From Colwellia sp. (GTDB lineage Bacteria > Pseudomonadota > Gammaproteobacteria > Enterobacterales > Alteromonadaceae), in the NCBI GenBank assembly GCA_003521815.1, contig DPHE01000030.1:51516-92149 (forward strand): a stretch of 40,634 nt of DNA. Reading direction: 5' to 3'. How positions within the stretch are numbered: position 1 is the first letter of the stretch; the number at the start of each line of letters is the position of its first letter. Below are positions 8,666 through 18,251 of the stretch, piece after piece. Under the pieces are notes generated by a model that saw nothing but the letters and a program-made list of their open reading frames with translations, made no database searches and was not told the DNA's origin. The translations under genes were made by a program, and so were the position numbers.

Positions 8666-8682
8666 CTGTTAGAGACTTAATC

Positions 8683-8715
8683 AGTAGCGAGTTAGGTAAT
8701 AACTCGCTACTTTTT
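8683..8715 (+). terminator. Rho-independent terminator after the Yip1 gene
   Basis: An 11-bp perfect stem, AGTAGCGAGTT (8683-8693) with AACTCGCTACT (8701-8711), and a 7-base loop, followed by a T-run. The T-run is on the plus strand only, so it serves the Yip1 gene rather than purF. Confidence 0.9.
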
Positions 8716-8753
8716 ATCTAAAGTTGTCACTGCTAACACCGAGCTATATTTAG

Positions 8754-10271
8754 TTACTCTGCCCCTTCGTTATGCATATCGATTATAGAATCAGCATTTT
8801 TATCTGATTCATCTTTAGTGTTATTATTTCGAATAGCATCTAGTTTTTCTAAATAGGCATTATCAATATCATTGGTGATATAACGACCATTAAATACAGA
8901 GGTATCGAAACGTTTGATATCGGGATTCCCTAAACCAACAGCAAGAACTAGATCTTCAATAGATTGAAAAATAAGTTTATCCGCACCAATTAAACTACAT
9001 ATATCATCTACATCACGTCCATGAGCAATTAATTCATTCGCACTTGGCATATCAATACCGTATACATTAGGAAAGCGTACTTCAGGTGCTGCAGAAGCAA
9101 AATAAACTTTTTTAGCTCCCGCAGAGCGTGCCATTTCAATTATCTGCTCTGATGTTGTTCCGCGTACTATAGAGTCATCAACAAGTAGAACATTCTTACC
9201 TTTGAATTCGGTTTCAATAGCATTAAGTTTTTGTCTTACAGATTTTTTACGTTGCTCTTGGCCTGGCATAATAAAAGTTCGGCCAATATAACGATTTTTC
9301 ACAAAACCTTGTCTATAAGGTAAAGCTAATTCCTGGGCTATTTGCAAAGCAATATCGCATGATGTTTCAGGAATAGGAATAACGACATCAATATCCACAT
9401 TACTCCATTCTTGAGATATTTTTTGACCTAGCTTTGTACCCATTTCAACACGAGATGCATAAACAGACATTTTATCAATCGTTGAGTCTGGACGTGCAAA
9501 ATATACGAATTCGAAAATACACGGGCAATAAACAGGGTTTTCCGAGCACTGTTGGCTATGAATTTTACCATCTTCAGTGAAGAATATTGCTTCGCCAGGA
9601 GCTACATCACGTACAAACTCAAATGAACAGGCATCAAGGGCTACTGACTCAGAGGCAATCATATACTCAACACCGCTTTCGGTTTCACGCTTACCAAAAA
9701 CTAATGGGCGAATACCATTTGGGTCACGAAAAGCGACCATACCATAACCAATAATAAGCGCTACTGTGGCGTACGCTCCTCGTACACGCTTATGAACATT
9801 AGCAACAGCAGTAAAAACATCATCTGGTGTTAATGTAACTTGAGTACTTTGTTGTAATTCATGCCCAAAAATATTTAATAGAAGTTCAGAGTCTGAAGTT
9901 GTATTTACATGACGACGAGCTTCAGTATTCAACCAAACTTTTAATTCTTCTGCATTAGTTAAATTACCATTATGTGCTAAAGATATTCCGTAAGGCGAAT
10001 TAGCATAAAAAGGCTGAGCCTCAGATGAACTTGAAGTGCCTGCGGTTGGGTAACGTACATGACCAATACCAACAGTACCTTGCATACGCAACATATGACG
10101 CGTATGAAAAACATCTTTGACTAAACCATTGCCTTTTCTAAGGCGAAATGTATTGTTATGAATAGTTACAATACCGGCAGCATCTTGTCCACGATGCTGT
10201 AACACTGTTAATCCGTCATATAAATACTGATTAACCGGGGTTTTACCGACAATACCAACAATACCACACAT
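8754..10271 (-). CDS. purF: Amidophosphoribosyltransferase
   Basis: First committed step of purine synthesis: PRPP plus glutamine gives 5-phosphoribosylamine. 505 residues, the expected length. MCGIVGIVG exposes Cys2 as the N-terminal nucleophile of the glutaminase domain once Met is removed. The glutaminase half runs to about 240, and the phosphoribosyltransferase half carries the PRPP loop VLLVDDSIVRGTTS near 365. GGAG lies eight bases before the ATG. It is the last gene of the accD-folC-dedD-cvpA-purF cluster, 48 bases after cvpA. No PurR-like operator was recognised before cvpA or purF. Confidence 0.98.
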   Translation of the reverse strand: MCGIVGIVGKTPVNQYLYDGLTVLQHRGQDAAGIVTIHNNTFRLRKGNGLVKDVFHTRHMLRMQGTVGIGHVRYPTAGTSSSSEAQPFYANSPYGISLAHNGNLTNAEELKVWLNTEARRHVNTTSDSELLLNIFGHELQQSTQVTLTPDDVFTAVANVHKRVRGAYATVALIIGYGMVAFRDPNGIRPLVFGKRETESGVEYMIASESVALDACSFEFVRDVAPGEAIFFTEDGKIHSQQCSENPVYCPCIFEFVYFARPDSTIDKMSVYASRVEMGTKLGQKISQEWSNVDIDVVIPIPETSCDIALQIAQELALPYRQGFVKNRYIGRTFIMPGQEQRKKSVRQKLNAIETEFKGKNVLLVDDSIVRGTTSEQIIEMARSAGAKKVYFASAAPEVRFPNVYGIDMPSANELIAHGRDVDDICSLIGADKLIFQSIEDLVLAVGLGNPDIKRFDTSVFNGRYITNDIDNAYLEKLDAIRNNNTKDESDKNADSIIDMHNEGAE

Positions 10272-10319
10272 GAATTTTTCTCCGCTTGAAACTTAGTTAA
10301 CTTTCATTAAATTAATAGA

Positions 10320-10802
10320 CTAAGTTAGAAAACTTGATGATTGCTTAAGATACTCAAAAAACCACTCAACAACTAACCTAAATTCAGGTACTAGTTGTGA
10401 ACTTTTCCACCAATCACTTGTTGCTGCTCCCGTAAAAGCATCCATAAAGAATAACACCGCGCTGATAATTAACACGCCACGTAAAGCTCCAAAGATTAGG
10501 CCCAACAAACGATCTGTACCTGACAAACCAGTTTTATTTACTAATTGACCTATAAGGTAATTAACAAGTGCGCCCAGTATTAAGGTAGTAATAAATAAGA
10601 TCGCTATTGAAGCAGAATTTCGTAATAATTGATCGGAAATATTGGTAAGAAGATTGGCTAGATTGGCATAAAAAGTACTGGCAATAAAAAAGGCGCTGAT
10701 CCAGATAACTAGTGAGACAGCTTCTTTAACAAAACCGCGTACCAAACTAATTAGCGTTGATATACCTATAACTGCCAAAATGGCGTAATCTACCCAAACC
10801 AT
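10320..10802 (-). CDS. cvpA: CvpA family inner-membrane protein
   Basis: 160 residues with four hydrophobic spans (about 5-25, 28-48, 63-85 and 98-122). The N-terminus WVDYAILAVIGISTLISLVRG is the CvpA signature. E. coli CvpA is needed for colicin V production and bile resistance, and sits directly before purF as here. The position between dedD and purF confirms the call. Its transport or structural role remains unclear in the family. Confidence 0.93.
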   Translation of the reverse strand: MVWVDYAILAVIGISTLISLVRGFVKEAVSLVIWISAFFIASTFYANLANLLTNISDQLLRNSASIAILFITTLILGALVNYLIGQLVNKTGLSGTDRLLGLIFGALRGVLIISAVLFFMDAFTGAATSDWWKSSQLVPEFRLVVEWFFEYLKQSSSFLT

Positions 10803-10885
10803 ATTTTGATTTTCTCATTGATTAGAGCCGCGCATTCTATCAGAATAATAATAAAAATACTTAAGTTTTTTTTCACAAACAGAAA

Positions 10886-11542
10886 TTATTTTGTTGGATA
10901 AAAATGCGCTACTTTTCCCTGCACATTAGTCAATTTTTTTAATGCCGGTATTTTCTTCATCAATGTCACTTTTATTAATTCAGGTCCAACAAAGACTTTA
11001 GTCAACGTACCTTTTTTTGTTTTAATTGGCTTGGTAAAAACAGTATAACCATTACGTTTTAGTTTATTGACTAATTCAGCAACATTACTTTTGTGTTGAA
11101 AACTACCAAGCTGAATTACCCACGCTTCTTTGTTCACTGATTTCGGTGGCTGTTGGCCTAACACTGGTTTAGTGATTGTCGATTGAGTCGTCGCCTGAGT
11201 TACTTTTATTGATTTATCATTCATTTTTGTCGCTTGATTTTCTCCCGTTTCAATATTGGCTTTACTGCTAACTTCTTTACGGGTCTGCGCGGTCTTATCT
11301 ATTATCAACAGGTCATCTTGCGCTTGTTCATTAAAAACGATTGCTTTATCTTTTATTACTAGCTTGTGTTCTGGAAAAAGTTTTTTATTTATTTTTCCAG
11401 TGAACATAGGTACTTGAGGTATTTTCTCAAAGTCTGTTTGATGTGATTTTTTTTTACCATCAAGTAAATCAGGCAAAAAAATGATGATAACAGAAGCGAC
11501 TATAACGGTACCAACAAGGCGATTTTGAAACGGTGTAGACAA
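10886..11542 (-). CDS. dedD: DedD-like SPOR-domain protein
   Basis: Inner-membrane protein with one N-terminal span (about 9-25, VGTVIVASVIIIFLPDLLDG), a variable linker and a C-terminal SPOR domain (about 138-216, WVIQLGSFQHKSNVAELVNKL). SPOR domains bind denuded peptidoglycan at the septum, and E. coli DedD supports septal wall synthesis. I chose a TTG start at 11542: the product then begins STPFQNRLVGT, matching E. coli DedD ASKFQNRLVGT, and GGGAGA lies five bases upstream of the TTG. An upstream ATG at 11644 would add 34 unrelated residues and overlap folC by 53 bases. The gene follows folC by 49 bases. Confidence 0.88.
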   Translation of the reverse strand: MSTPFQNRLVGTVIVASVIIIFLPDLLDGKKKSHQTDFEKIPQVPMFTGKINKKLFPEHKLVIKDKAIVFNEQAQDDLLIIDKTAQTRKEVSSKANIETGENQATKMNDKSIKVTQATTQSTITKPVLGQQPPKSVNKEAWVIQLGSFQHKSNVAELVNKLKRNGYTVFTKPIKTKKGTLTKVFVGPELIKVTLMKKIPALKKLTNVQGKVAHFYPTK

Positions 11543-11591
11543 GTGATTCTCCCATGAAATCAGGTGTTTGTTAAATTTAACATAAACCAAC

Positions 11592-12968
11592 TTAAACCAA
11601 TAATCGCCTAATTTCAGCAACTGTATAAAAAGAACCAAAAACAAGAATCAAATCGGTTGATTGTGCTTTTTTATTCGCCATTTTAAATGCTTGCGTGATA
11701 TTGTCAAAGCAATTGACTGATTTAGTAAAGTTAGCTAACTCTGCAGCCATAACATCAACTGATGCAGCTCTTGGTGCAATTAACTCCGCTATATACCAAT
11801 CATCAATCACTTCATGAAAAGGCTGTAAAGTATTTTTGATATCTTTATCGGCTAACATAGCAACGACAGCGATTATGCGCTGATATTTATTCTGTTGCTT
11901 TAACTGAGCTAATTTTTTTACCAAATATCGCCCGGCATGAGGATTATGGCCAACATCAAGCATAACATCGCAATCATCTACTTTGTTATTGATAAATAAT
12001 TCAGTTCTACCTGCAACTTTAGTTTTTTCTATTAATGCATTAACTTTATCTGATGTTAACGTAACACCAAGTTGCGTTAACACCATAAGTGCTGTGGCAA
12101 CATTATCTCGAGGAATATGAGTATTAAGCAAATTTCTCAAACAAATAGTTTCATCATTAACATCTGTGCAATCAAAATTTGTATACTGCCATTGCCATAA
12201 ATTTTCATCAATGCTCTGTTCAACCAATGCAAAGTCTTTTTCACGTACTTTTATTCTATTTCTTACTTCTTTAGTTAATATTTTAGCAACAGAATGATTC
12301 ACCTTTTCAGCATATTGAATGACAGAATTTGGAACATCGCTATCACCAATAATAATATGCTGATTGGCACGAAAAATACCCGCTTTTTCAAAACCAATAG
12401 TTTCTCTGTCATTTCCTAAAAAGGCTTGATGATCAAGATCAATCGTTGTAACCACCGCCACATCAGCATCAATAATATTAGTTGCGTCAAGACGTCCACC
12501 AAGACCTACTTCAAGAATGATGATATTTGGCTTTATCGCCATCAATATCAAAAATGCTGCTAACGTTGTAAATTCATAATAGCTTAGCGATATATCAACT
12601 CTTGCTAGCTCTATCTGCTCAAAAGCAGTGATAAAAGCTTGATCATCAACATCAGTTTTATTTATTCGCAATCTTTCATTAAAACGTTCAATATGAGGTG
12701 AAGAATATACCGCAACCGTTAATTCTCGTTCATTAACGCTTTCTTGAAGTAGTGCATTTTCCAAAAAGGCGCAGGTAGTACCTTTGCCATTAGTACCCGC
12801 AACCGTAATAACACGAGCAAAGCCAAAATTAATATTTAACCGTTTAGCAACTTCGCCAATGCGAGCTAAACCGAGGTCAATTTCGATATTATGGAGTGTT
12901 TCTAAATAACAAAGCCACTCGTTAAGATTTTTACAATCTTTAGAGTGGCTTGAAATGTTTTGTGGCAT
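11592..12968 (-). CDS. folC: Dihydrofolate synthase/folylpolyglutamate synthase
   Basis: Bifunctional Mur-ligase-fold enzyme that adds glutamate to dihydropteroate and then to reduced folates. 458 residues; E. coli FolC has about 420. The P-loop is VAGTNGKGTTCAF near residue 55, the second ligase motif is EVGLGGRLDATN, and the C-terminal domain opens with MLDVGHNPHAGR. A few insertions (about 230-260) account for the extra length. It lies between accD and dedD as in E. coli. Confidence 0.95.
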   Translation of the reverse strand: MPQNISSHSKDCKNLNEWLCYLETLHNIEIDLGLARIGEVAKRLNINFGFARVITVAGTNGKGTTCAFLENALLQESVNERELTVAVYSSPHIERFNERLRINKTDVDDQAFITAFEQIELARVDISLSYYEFTTLAAFLILMAIKPNIIILEVGLGGRLDATNIIDADVAVVTTIDLDHQAFLGNDRETIGFEKAGIFRANQHIIIGDSDVPNSVIQYAEKVNHSVAKILTKEVRNRIKVREKDFALVEQSIDENLWQWQYTNFDCTDVNDETICLRNLLNTHIPRDNVATALMVLTQLGVTLTSDKVNALIEKTKVAGRTELFINNKVDDCDVMLDVGHNPHAGRYLVKKLAQLKQQNKYQRIIAVVAMLADKDIKNTLQPFHEVIDDWYIAELIAPRAASVDVMAAELANFTKSVNCFDNITQAFKMANKKAQSTDLILVFGSFYTVAEIRRLLV

Positions 12969-13031
12969 TTATTGCTCTACTTTTTTATTTTATTTAACAT
13001 AGCGACGTATGTCATATAGTTAGTTATTCAC

Positions 13032-13895
13032 TTAACTTTCTATAATCGGGCTAGTTTGTCCCATAAACTTTCCTAACATACGTGCTAAAGTTTTACGCAT
13101 GTTACGGCGATCAACAATCATATCAATAGCCCCTTTCTCTAATAAAAACTCACTACGCTGAAAACCTTCAGGTAATTTTTCACGTACTGTTTGCTCTATT
13201 ACACGAGGACCGGCAAAACCAATTAACGCTTTAGGTTCAGCAACGTTAATATCACCTAACATAGCTAAACTTGCCGACACACCACCCATAGTAGGATCGG
13301 TCAACACAGAAACATAAGGTAAACCTTTTTCGCTCATTTTAGCTAGTGCTGCACTGGTTTTAGCCATTTGCATCAATGAGAATAGGGCTTCTTGCATGCG
13401 TGCACCACCACTGGCCGAGAAGCAAATAAAAGGTATATTATGTTCTAGACAGTATTCAACACCTTTTACAAAACGTGCACCAACAACCGAGGCCATTGAG
13501 CCGCCTAAAAATGCAAACTCAAAAGCAGCAACAACTACTGGCATACCATGCAGTTCACCCTTCATTACGACTAATGCATCTTTTTCACCCGTGCTTTTAC
13601 GAGCGGCACTTAATCTATCTTTATAACGTTTTGAATCTTTAAATTTTAAAATATCTTGTGCTTCAAACTCTTCCCCTAACTCTTGTCTATTGTCTTTATC
13701 AAGGAAGCTATCAATGCGCTTACGAGCACTAATACGCATATGATGATCACACTTTGGACAAACAGAGATTTGGCGCTCTAGTTCAACTTTATATAATACT
13801 GCATTACATGCAGAGCATTTACTCCAAACGCCTTCAGGGATATTACGTTTTTGAGTAGATTTTGCTTTTGGGAGAATTTTTTCTATCCAGCTCAT
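13032..13895 (-). CDS. accD: Acetyl-CoA carboxylase carboxyltransferase subunit beta
   Basis: Transfers the carboxyl group from biotin to acetyl-CoA to form malonyl-CoA, together with AccA. 287 residues from ATG 13895 (MSWIEKILPK). An upstream ATG at 13964 would add 23 residues not found in the family. The N-terminal zinc ribbon is CSAC then CPKC, and the crotonase-like core includes SASGGARMQEALFSLMQM and the oxyanion region YVSVLTDPTMGGVSAS. The product feeds the fatty acid pathway that uses fabB about 6 kb away. It is 63 bases upstream of folC. Confidence 0.96.
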   Translation of the reverse strand: MSWIEKILPKAKSTQKRNIPEGVWSKCSACNAVLYKVELERQISVCPKCDHHMRISARKRIDSFLDKDNRQELGEEFEAQDILKFKDSKRYKDRLSAARKSTGEKDALVVMKGELHGMPVVVAAFEFAFLGGSMASVVGARFVKGVEYCLEHNIPFICFSASGGARMQEALFSLMQMAKTSAALAKMSEKGLPYVSVLTDPTMGGVSASLAMLGDINVAEPKALIGFAGPRVIEQTVREKLPEGFQRSEFLLEKGAIDMIVDRRNMRKTLARMLGKFMGQTSPIIES

Positions 13896-14068
13896 AATTT
13901 TATTTTTGCCTATTGAACGAATATAAATTAACTTTTGAGTGAAAATAATCACGCCAATAGTCAATCTTAAAAAGAATGCTAATTTAACACTTAATTAGAA
14001 CACACTTTAGCCTATGTTTTATATAAAAAACTGGTCGGTCTTGTTATTTATATACCTGTAGATTTGAA

Positions 14069-14851
14069 TTAACTTAAAAATAGTGGTCCAAAAGGTCCTT
14101 TAGGGATGTTAAATTCCTGCGGATAATCAACTTCAACAAAATATAAGCCCTCAGGAGGTGCTGTCACACCGGCTAAGCAACGATTTTTAAGCTCAAGTAC
14201 TTCTCTCATCCAAGCAGGTTTTTCTTGCGCTTGTCCTACTCTCATTAAACTTCCAACAATATTGCGTACCATATGGTGTAAAAAAGCATTCGCCTTTATA
14301 TCAACAATAATATAATCACCTTGACGAGTTATCTCACAATTAATAATAGTGCGTATTGGTGAATGAGATTGACAATGAACCGTACGAAAAGAAGTAAAGT
14401 CATGTTTTCCAATAAGATATTGCGCCCCTTGATACATTAATTTTTCATCAAGAGGGAAATGATGGTGGCTAATACCATAACTTAAAATAGCGGAACGCAA
14501 TCTCTTATTATTAATAATATAACGATAGCGCCTAGCTGTAGCGCTAAAACGAGCATGAAACTCTTCACTAACAGATTTAACCCAAGTAATTGCAATATCG
14601 CTAGGTAGATGAGTATTTACACCTAGCGTCCATGCGGTATCTTTACGCATTTTGCTAGTATCAAAGTGAACAACTTGATTCGTAGCATTTACGCCAGTGT
14701 CAGTACGACCAGCGCATATAACTTCGATAGGTTCAGCTGCAATTTTTGAGAGCGCTTGTTCAACCTTGTGCTGAACACCAATAACATTCTTTTGTTTCTG
14801 CCAGCCACAGTAATTTCTTCCATCGTATTCAACACCTAACGCATAACGCAT
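14069..14851 (-). CDS. truA: tRNA pseudouridine(38-40) synthase
   Basis: Makes pseudouridine at positions 38-40 of tRNA anticodon arms. 260 residues from ATG 14851 (MRYALGVEYDG), with GAGG five bases upstream; a GTG at 14869 would add six residues. The catalytic Asp is in CAGRTDTGV. Other family blocks are FHARFSATARRYRYII, HDFTSFR and NAFLHHMVRNIVGSL. The residue after AGRTDTGV is Asn (GVNA), where E. coli has His (GVHG). The end, GPFGPLFLS, matches E. coli. It lies between fimV and accD, as in the Pseudomonas and E. coli clusters. Confidence 0.96.
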   Translation of the reverse strand: MRYALGVEYDGRNYCGWQKQKNVIGVQHKVEQALSKIAAEPIEVICAGRTDTGVNATNQVVHFDTSKMRKDTAWTLGVNTHLPSDIAITWVKSVSEEFHARFSATARRYRYIINNKRLRSAILSYGISHHHFPLDEKLMYQGAQYLIGKHDFTSFRTVHCQSHSPIRTIINCEITRQGDYIIVDIKANAFLHHMVRNIVGSLMRVGQAQEKPAWMREVLELKNRCLAGVTAPPEGLYFVEVDYPQEFNIPKGPFGPLFLS

Positions 14852-15065
14852 GTAAACCTCTTCAAACACGGCTCTGATTGACTTTCATCCAATCTATATA
14901 GTCGCGCATTATCTATTATTTTGCTGTGCTATGCCAATGCTTGTTAAGCTTATACTAATCGAATTAGATCTATATTTAAAAGGAATTTATAATAAAAACA
15001 TGAGTATTAAGCGTGGTTCGAGCTAATGTCCTAAAACTCATATTTTAATGGTATTAAACTGGTAA

Positions 15066-16922
15066 TTATAAATTATCTAGCAATTTTTTCGCCGCTATTT
15101 GTTGTTGAGTGTCACCTAGCTTAACCACCTCTTGTAAAATCACTTGGGCATTGTCATGATCACCAATTTCAATATAAATTTTCGCTAAACCCAGCTTTGC
15201 AGACATACCATTTTCATCCACATCTACGTCAATCTTATTAACGCCATCGGTAAATTCTGGAAATTCATTTAAACCAACATCAATATTAGTTTTATCATAA
15301 GGTTCATTATCGCTTGCTTCATATTGAGTTTCTGATAGTAAAGAATCCACAGACACAAAGCTTTGATCATTTTTAGTCGCTTTTATACTGTCATTCAAAG
15401 GAATATTTGAGGTGCTATTACCAAAGTCTGCAAGAGAAACGTCATCGTCAACCTCTAAGCTTCTATTGAAATCAACTGACTGATTAGCAGAACTGGATTC
15501 TTCTTCAATATTTGCTAATAATTCATCAAAGTCCAAACTGTCTAATTCTTGAATATCATTTATTTCAGTTGCTTCCGATACTTGGCTCTTATCGTTATTT
15601 TCATTAAGTAAATCTGCAAGAATATTCTGTTCAGAAACGTTAGGCGTTAATTCAACAGTATGATCTGCCGCTTGATCATTTAATAACTCAGCAAGTGACT
15701 CTTCAGCAATAAGCGAATCAATACCCAAATCATCAGGATTAGTCTTTATTGCTTTAGCATTATCGTCAAAAAAATCACTTTGTTCATCACCTAGTGCTTC
15801 ATTTTCTTGAGCTTCTTGCTTTTCGATAGCATCATCCGCCATCAGTAAAGAATCAAGTTCACCTTGTTCTATCTTTGCCTCTTCAAGGTCATCATCAAGA
15901 GAGAACTCACCTATTACATCTATATCCGCTTTTGGCTCTTTTGATATGTTTTCAGCTTTAATCTTAGATATTTTCTTAGACTTATTTACAGATGTTATTG
16001 TATCTTTATTACGCCGTTTAAAAATAAGCGCAACAACTAACAAAATTAACACAGCAGGTAACGTTACTATTAAAACAATCAATCCTACATTTGAATAAAC
16101 ATTATCTTTTTCTAATACTGCTTGCTCTCGTTCTAACAATAACTCTTGTTCTTTCGCTTGATATTTGTCTAATAGTACTTGTTGCAACCTGATCAAATCA
16201 TCCACTTGCAACTTAATTTCTTTCCCTTTAGCAACCTCAGTTTTCATACTAAGTAACTGGTTATTAAATGACGTTAGCTTCTGACGTAATTCTTCATTTT
16301 CTTTTAAAATAGCTTGTAAACCATCAATAGACTTTAAAACATCATGTTGAATATTTGTTAAACGCTTCTCTTTTTCATGATCTATTTCTTTTAGTTGATC
16401 ATTTATTTCAATTTTTACCGTATCTAAGTGTATTTTATTAACATTAAGATACTCTCGTGGTTCTGCTTTTTTAGCTATCTTTTCACCTTGTTTTTTATGC
16501 CAATCAATATCATCTTGAGTAGACTTTTGTTTTGCCATAGCCTTATTAACAGACATCATCTGATCAAATGATGGAATGGTTAAGTACTGTCCTTCCACTA
16601 GGTGGTTAAAATTACGATTAACAAAGGAGTTGGGGTTCGCTTGATACAAGGCTTCCATAACTTGATAAACACTTAAGCGACCATCAGGGCTTACCGTTAA
16701 TGCTATGTTCCATAGCGTATCTCTTTGAGTAATAGGTCCATACCTATCAAAAGGAAAAGCGTCGGTACTGTTAGGGCTGCGCATATGAATGCTGCGTTCT
16801 TGGGTCTGTACTTCTTGTGAAAAAGCCGTGTTACTTGTGTAGAGCATACTAATAGAAAATACACTAACAGTGAATATACAAAGAACAACCTGCCATAGGC
16901 ACAGGCGAAAAGATTTTTGCAT
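15066..16922 (-). CDS. fimV: FimV-like LysM/TPR pilus-assembly and polarity protein
   Basis: 618 residues from ATG 16922, which has GGGGA eight bases upstream; an ATG at 16952 would add ten residues. A signal-anchor (LWQVVLCIFTVSVFSISML) comes first. A LysM-like domain (about 65-115, RDTLWNIALTVSPDGRLSV...VEGQYLTIPS) should bind peptidoglycan. A long coiled coil (about 155-265) leads to a transmembrane helix (about 272-297, VGLIVLIVTLPAVLILLVVALIF). A very acidic, low-complexity cytoplasmic region (about 330-560) ends in the conserved FimV C-terminal TPR cap (AKLGLAKIYIEIGDHDNAQ). FimV/HubP proteins place pili and flagella at the cell pole. The asd-fimV-truA order matches Pseudomonas. Confidence 0.9.
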   Translation of the reverse strand: MQKSFRLCLWQVVLCIFTVSVFSISMLYTSNTAFSQEVQTQERSIHMRSPNSTDAFPFDRYGPITQRDTLWNIALTVSPDGRLSVYQVMEALYQANPNSFVNRNFNHLVEGQYLTIPSFDQMMSVNKAMAKQKSTQDDIDWHKKQGEKIAKKAEPREYLNVNKIHLDTVKIEINDQLKEIDHEKEKRLTNIQHDVLKSIDGLQAILKENEELRQKLTSFNNQLLSMKTEVAKGKEIKLQVDDLIRLQQVLLDKYQAKEQELLLEREQAVLEKDNVYSNVGLIVLIVTLPAVLILLVVALIFKRRNKDTITSVNKSKKISKIKAENISKEPKADIDVIGEFSLDDDLEEAKIEQGELDSLLMADDAIEKQEAQENEALGDEQSDFFDDNAKAIKTNPDDLGIDSLIAEESLAELLNDQAADHTVELTPNVSEQNILADLLNENNDKSQVSEATEINDIQELDSLDFDELLANIEEESSSANQSVDFNRSLEVDDDVSLADFGNSTSNIPLNDSIKATKNDQSFVSVDSLLSETQYEASDNEPYDKTNIDVGLNEFPEFTDGVNKIDVDVDENGMSAKLGLAKIYIEIGDHDNAQVILQEVVKLGDTQQQIAAKKLLDNL

Positions 16923-17108
16923 TGAAGTTTCCCCAGTCATTATTATTTTCACAAAATTAGCTATTCGTCAGTTATTTGACAAAGTAAGGCGATCGATAAC
17001 TTATCACATCGAAGCAAAATTTATTCCATCTTATATTAATCTGGAATTAGCGAATAAATAATAATACCAAATTAAAAAAAGATTACTCAATATTTAGAGA
17101 AATAAAAC

Positions 17109-17155
17109 AAAAAAACTCGCCGTTAACATAATTATTAATGCTGACGACGAGTTTT
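17109..17155 (-). terminator. Rho-independent terminator after asd
   Basis: AAAACTCGCCGT (17112-17123) pairs with ACGACGAGTTTT (17144-17155) with one mismatch. Read on the minus strand, the hairpin is followed by a T-rich run. It separates asd from fimV, so fimV needs its own promoter within the 260-base gap. Confidence 0.8.
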
Positions 17156-17182
17156 AAAATTTTTGGAGTTATCTTTAGCTAA

Positions 17183-18202
17183 CTAGCTTAGATGTTCTTT
17201 AATTAATAACTCAGCTATTTGAACACTATTTGTTGCAGCACCTTTACGTACGTTATCTGCAACTATCCACATATTTATGCCACTATTATGACTAATATCT
17301 TCACGTATACGACCAACAAACGTGTCATCTTTACCACTTGCGTCAGTAATTTGTGTAGGGAAATCTTCGTCTTTAGGACAAACTACTAAGCCCGGAGATT
17401 GTGCTAATAATTCTTTAACTTCTTCTGCAGAAATGGGTGAATTCGTTTCAATATGTAAAGATTCGCCGTGACCAAAAAATACAGGTACACGCACAGCAGT
17501 AGGATTAACCAAAACATTATCATCACATAATATTTTCTTAGTTTCCCATACCATTTTCATTTCTTCTTTGGTGTAACCATTTTCAAGAAACACATCAATT
17601 TGTGGAATAACGTTAAACGCTATTTGGCGCGAAAAGTTTTTTGTTTCAACTGGCTTACCACTTAATAAATCTGCCGTTTGCTTAGCTAACTCATCCATTG
17701 CAGCTTTACCACCGCCAGAAACTGACTGATAAGTACATACGTTAACACGGTTAATTCCTACCGCGTCATAAATAGGTTTTAATGCCACCAGCATTTGAAT
17801 GGTAGAACAATTAGGGTTCGCAATAATATTACGGTTACGGTATTCACTTAATGCTTGTGGATTTACTTCGGGTATCACTAATGGAATGTCGTCGTCATAA
17901 CGAAACTCAGAGGTATTATCAATAACAATACAGCCAGCCTCGCCTGCAATAGGTGCATATTTTGCTGAGGTAGCGCCACCAGCAGAAAAGAAACCAATTT
18001 GCGCTTGGCTCCAATCAAAATTATCTGCATCAAGCACTTCAATGCTTTCGCCATTAAATTCAATAAATTCACCAGCAGAGCGAGCACTTGCTAATGGATA
18101 TAGTTTATTAATTGGGAAATCTCTTTCTTCTAAAATTTCCATAATGGTTTTGCCAACTAGCCCTGTTGCGCCAAGTATGCATACATCAAATTTTTGTGCC
18201 AT
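17183..18202 (-). CDS. asd: Aspartate-semialdehyde dehydrogenase
   Basis: NADPH-dependent reduction of aspartyl phosphate to the semialdehyde that leads to lysine, methionine, threonine and diaminopimelate. 339 residues. The N-terminal nucleotide loop is LGATGLVGKTIME, the catalytic Cys is in NPNCSTIQM near 131, and the active-site His is in GHGESLHIET near 245. E. coli has the catalytically dead homologue Usg at this position; here the Cys and His are intact, so it should be a true enzyme. It follows pdxB by 49 bases and is probably co-transcribed with it. Confidence 0.96.
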   Translation of the reverse strand: MAQKFDVCILGATGLVGKTIMEILEERDFPINKLYPLASARSAGEFIEFNGESIEVLDADNFDWSQAQIGFFSAGGATSAKYAPIAGEAGCIVIDNTSEFRYDDDIPLVIPEVNPQALSEYRNRNIIANPNCSTIQMLVALKPIYDAVGINRVNVCTYQSVSGGGKAAMDELAKQTADLLSGKPVETKNFSRQIAFNVIPQIDVFLENGYTKEEMKMVWETKKILCDDNVLVNPTAVRVPVFFGHGESLHIETNSPISAEEVKELLAQSPGLVVCPKDEDFPTQITDASGKDDTFVGRIREDISHNSGINMWIVADNVRKGAATNSVQIAELLIKEHLS

Positions 18203-18251
18203 GATCTTCTCTCTTTACTTTTGTTTAAATTAAGTAGTTATCACTTAAAAT

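Noticed and set aside
10803..10885. PurR operator before cvpA-purF
   Set aside because: No sequence close to ACGCAAACGTTTNCGT was found here or before purF.
17183..18202. Usg, the inactive Asd paralogue at this location in E. coli
   Set aside because: The catalytic Cys (NPNCSTIQM) and His (GHGESLHIET) are both present, so a true Asd is the better call.
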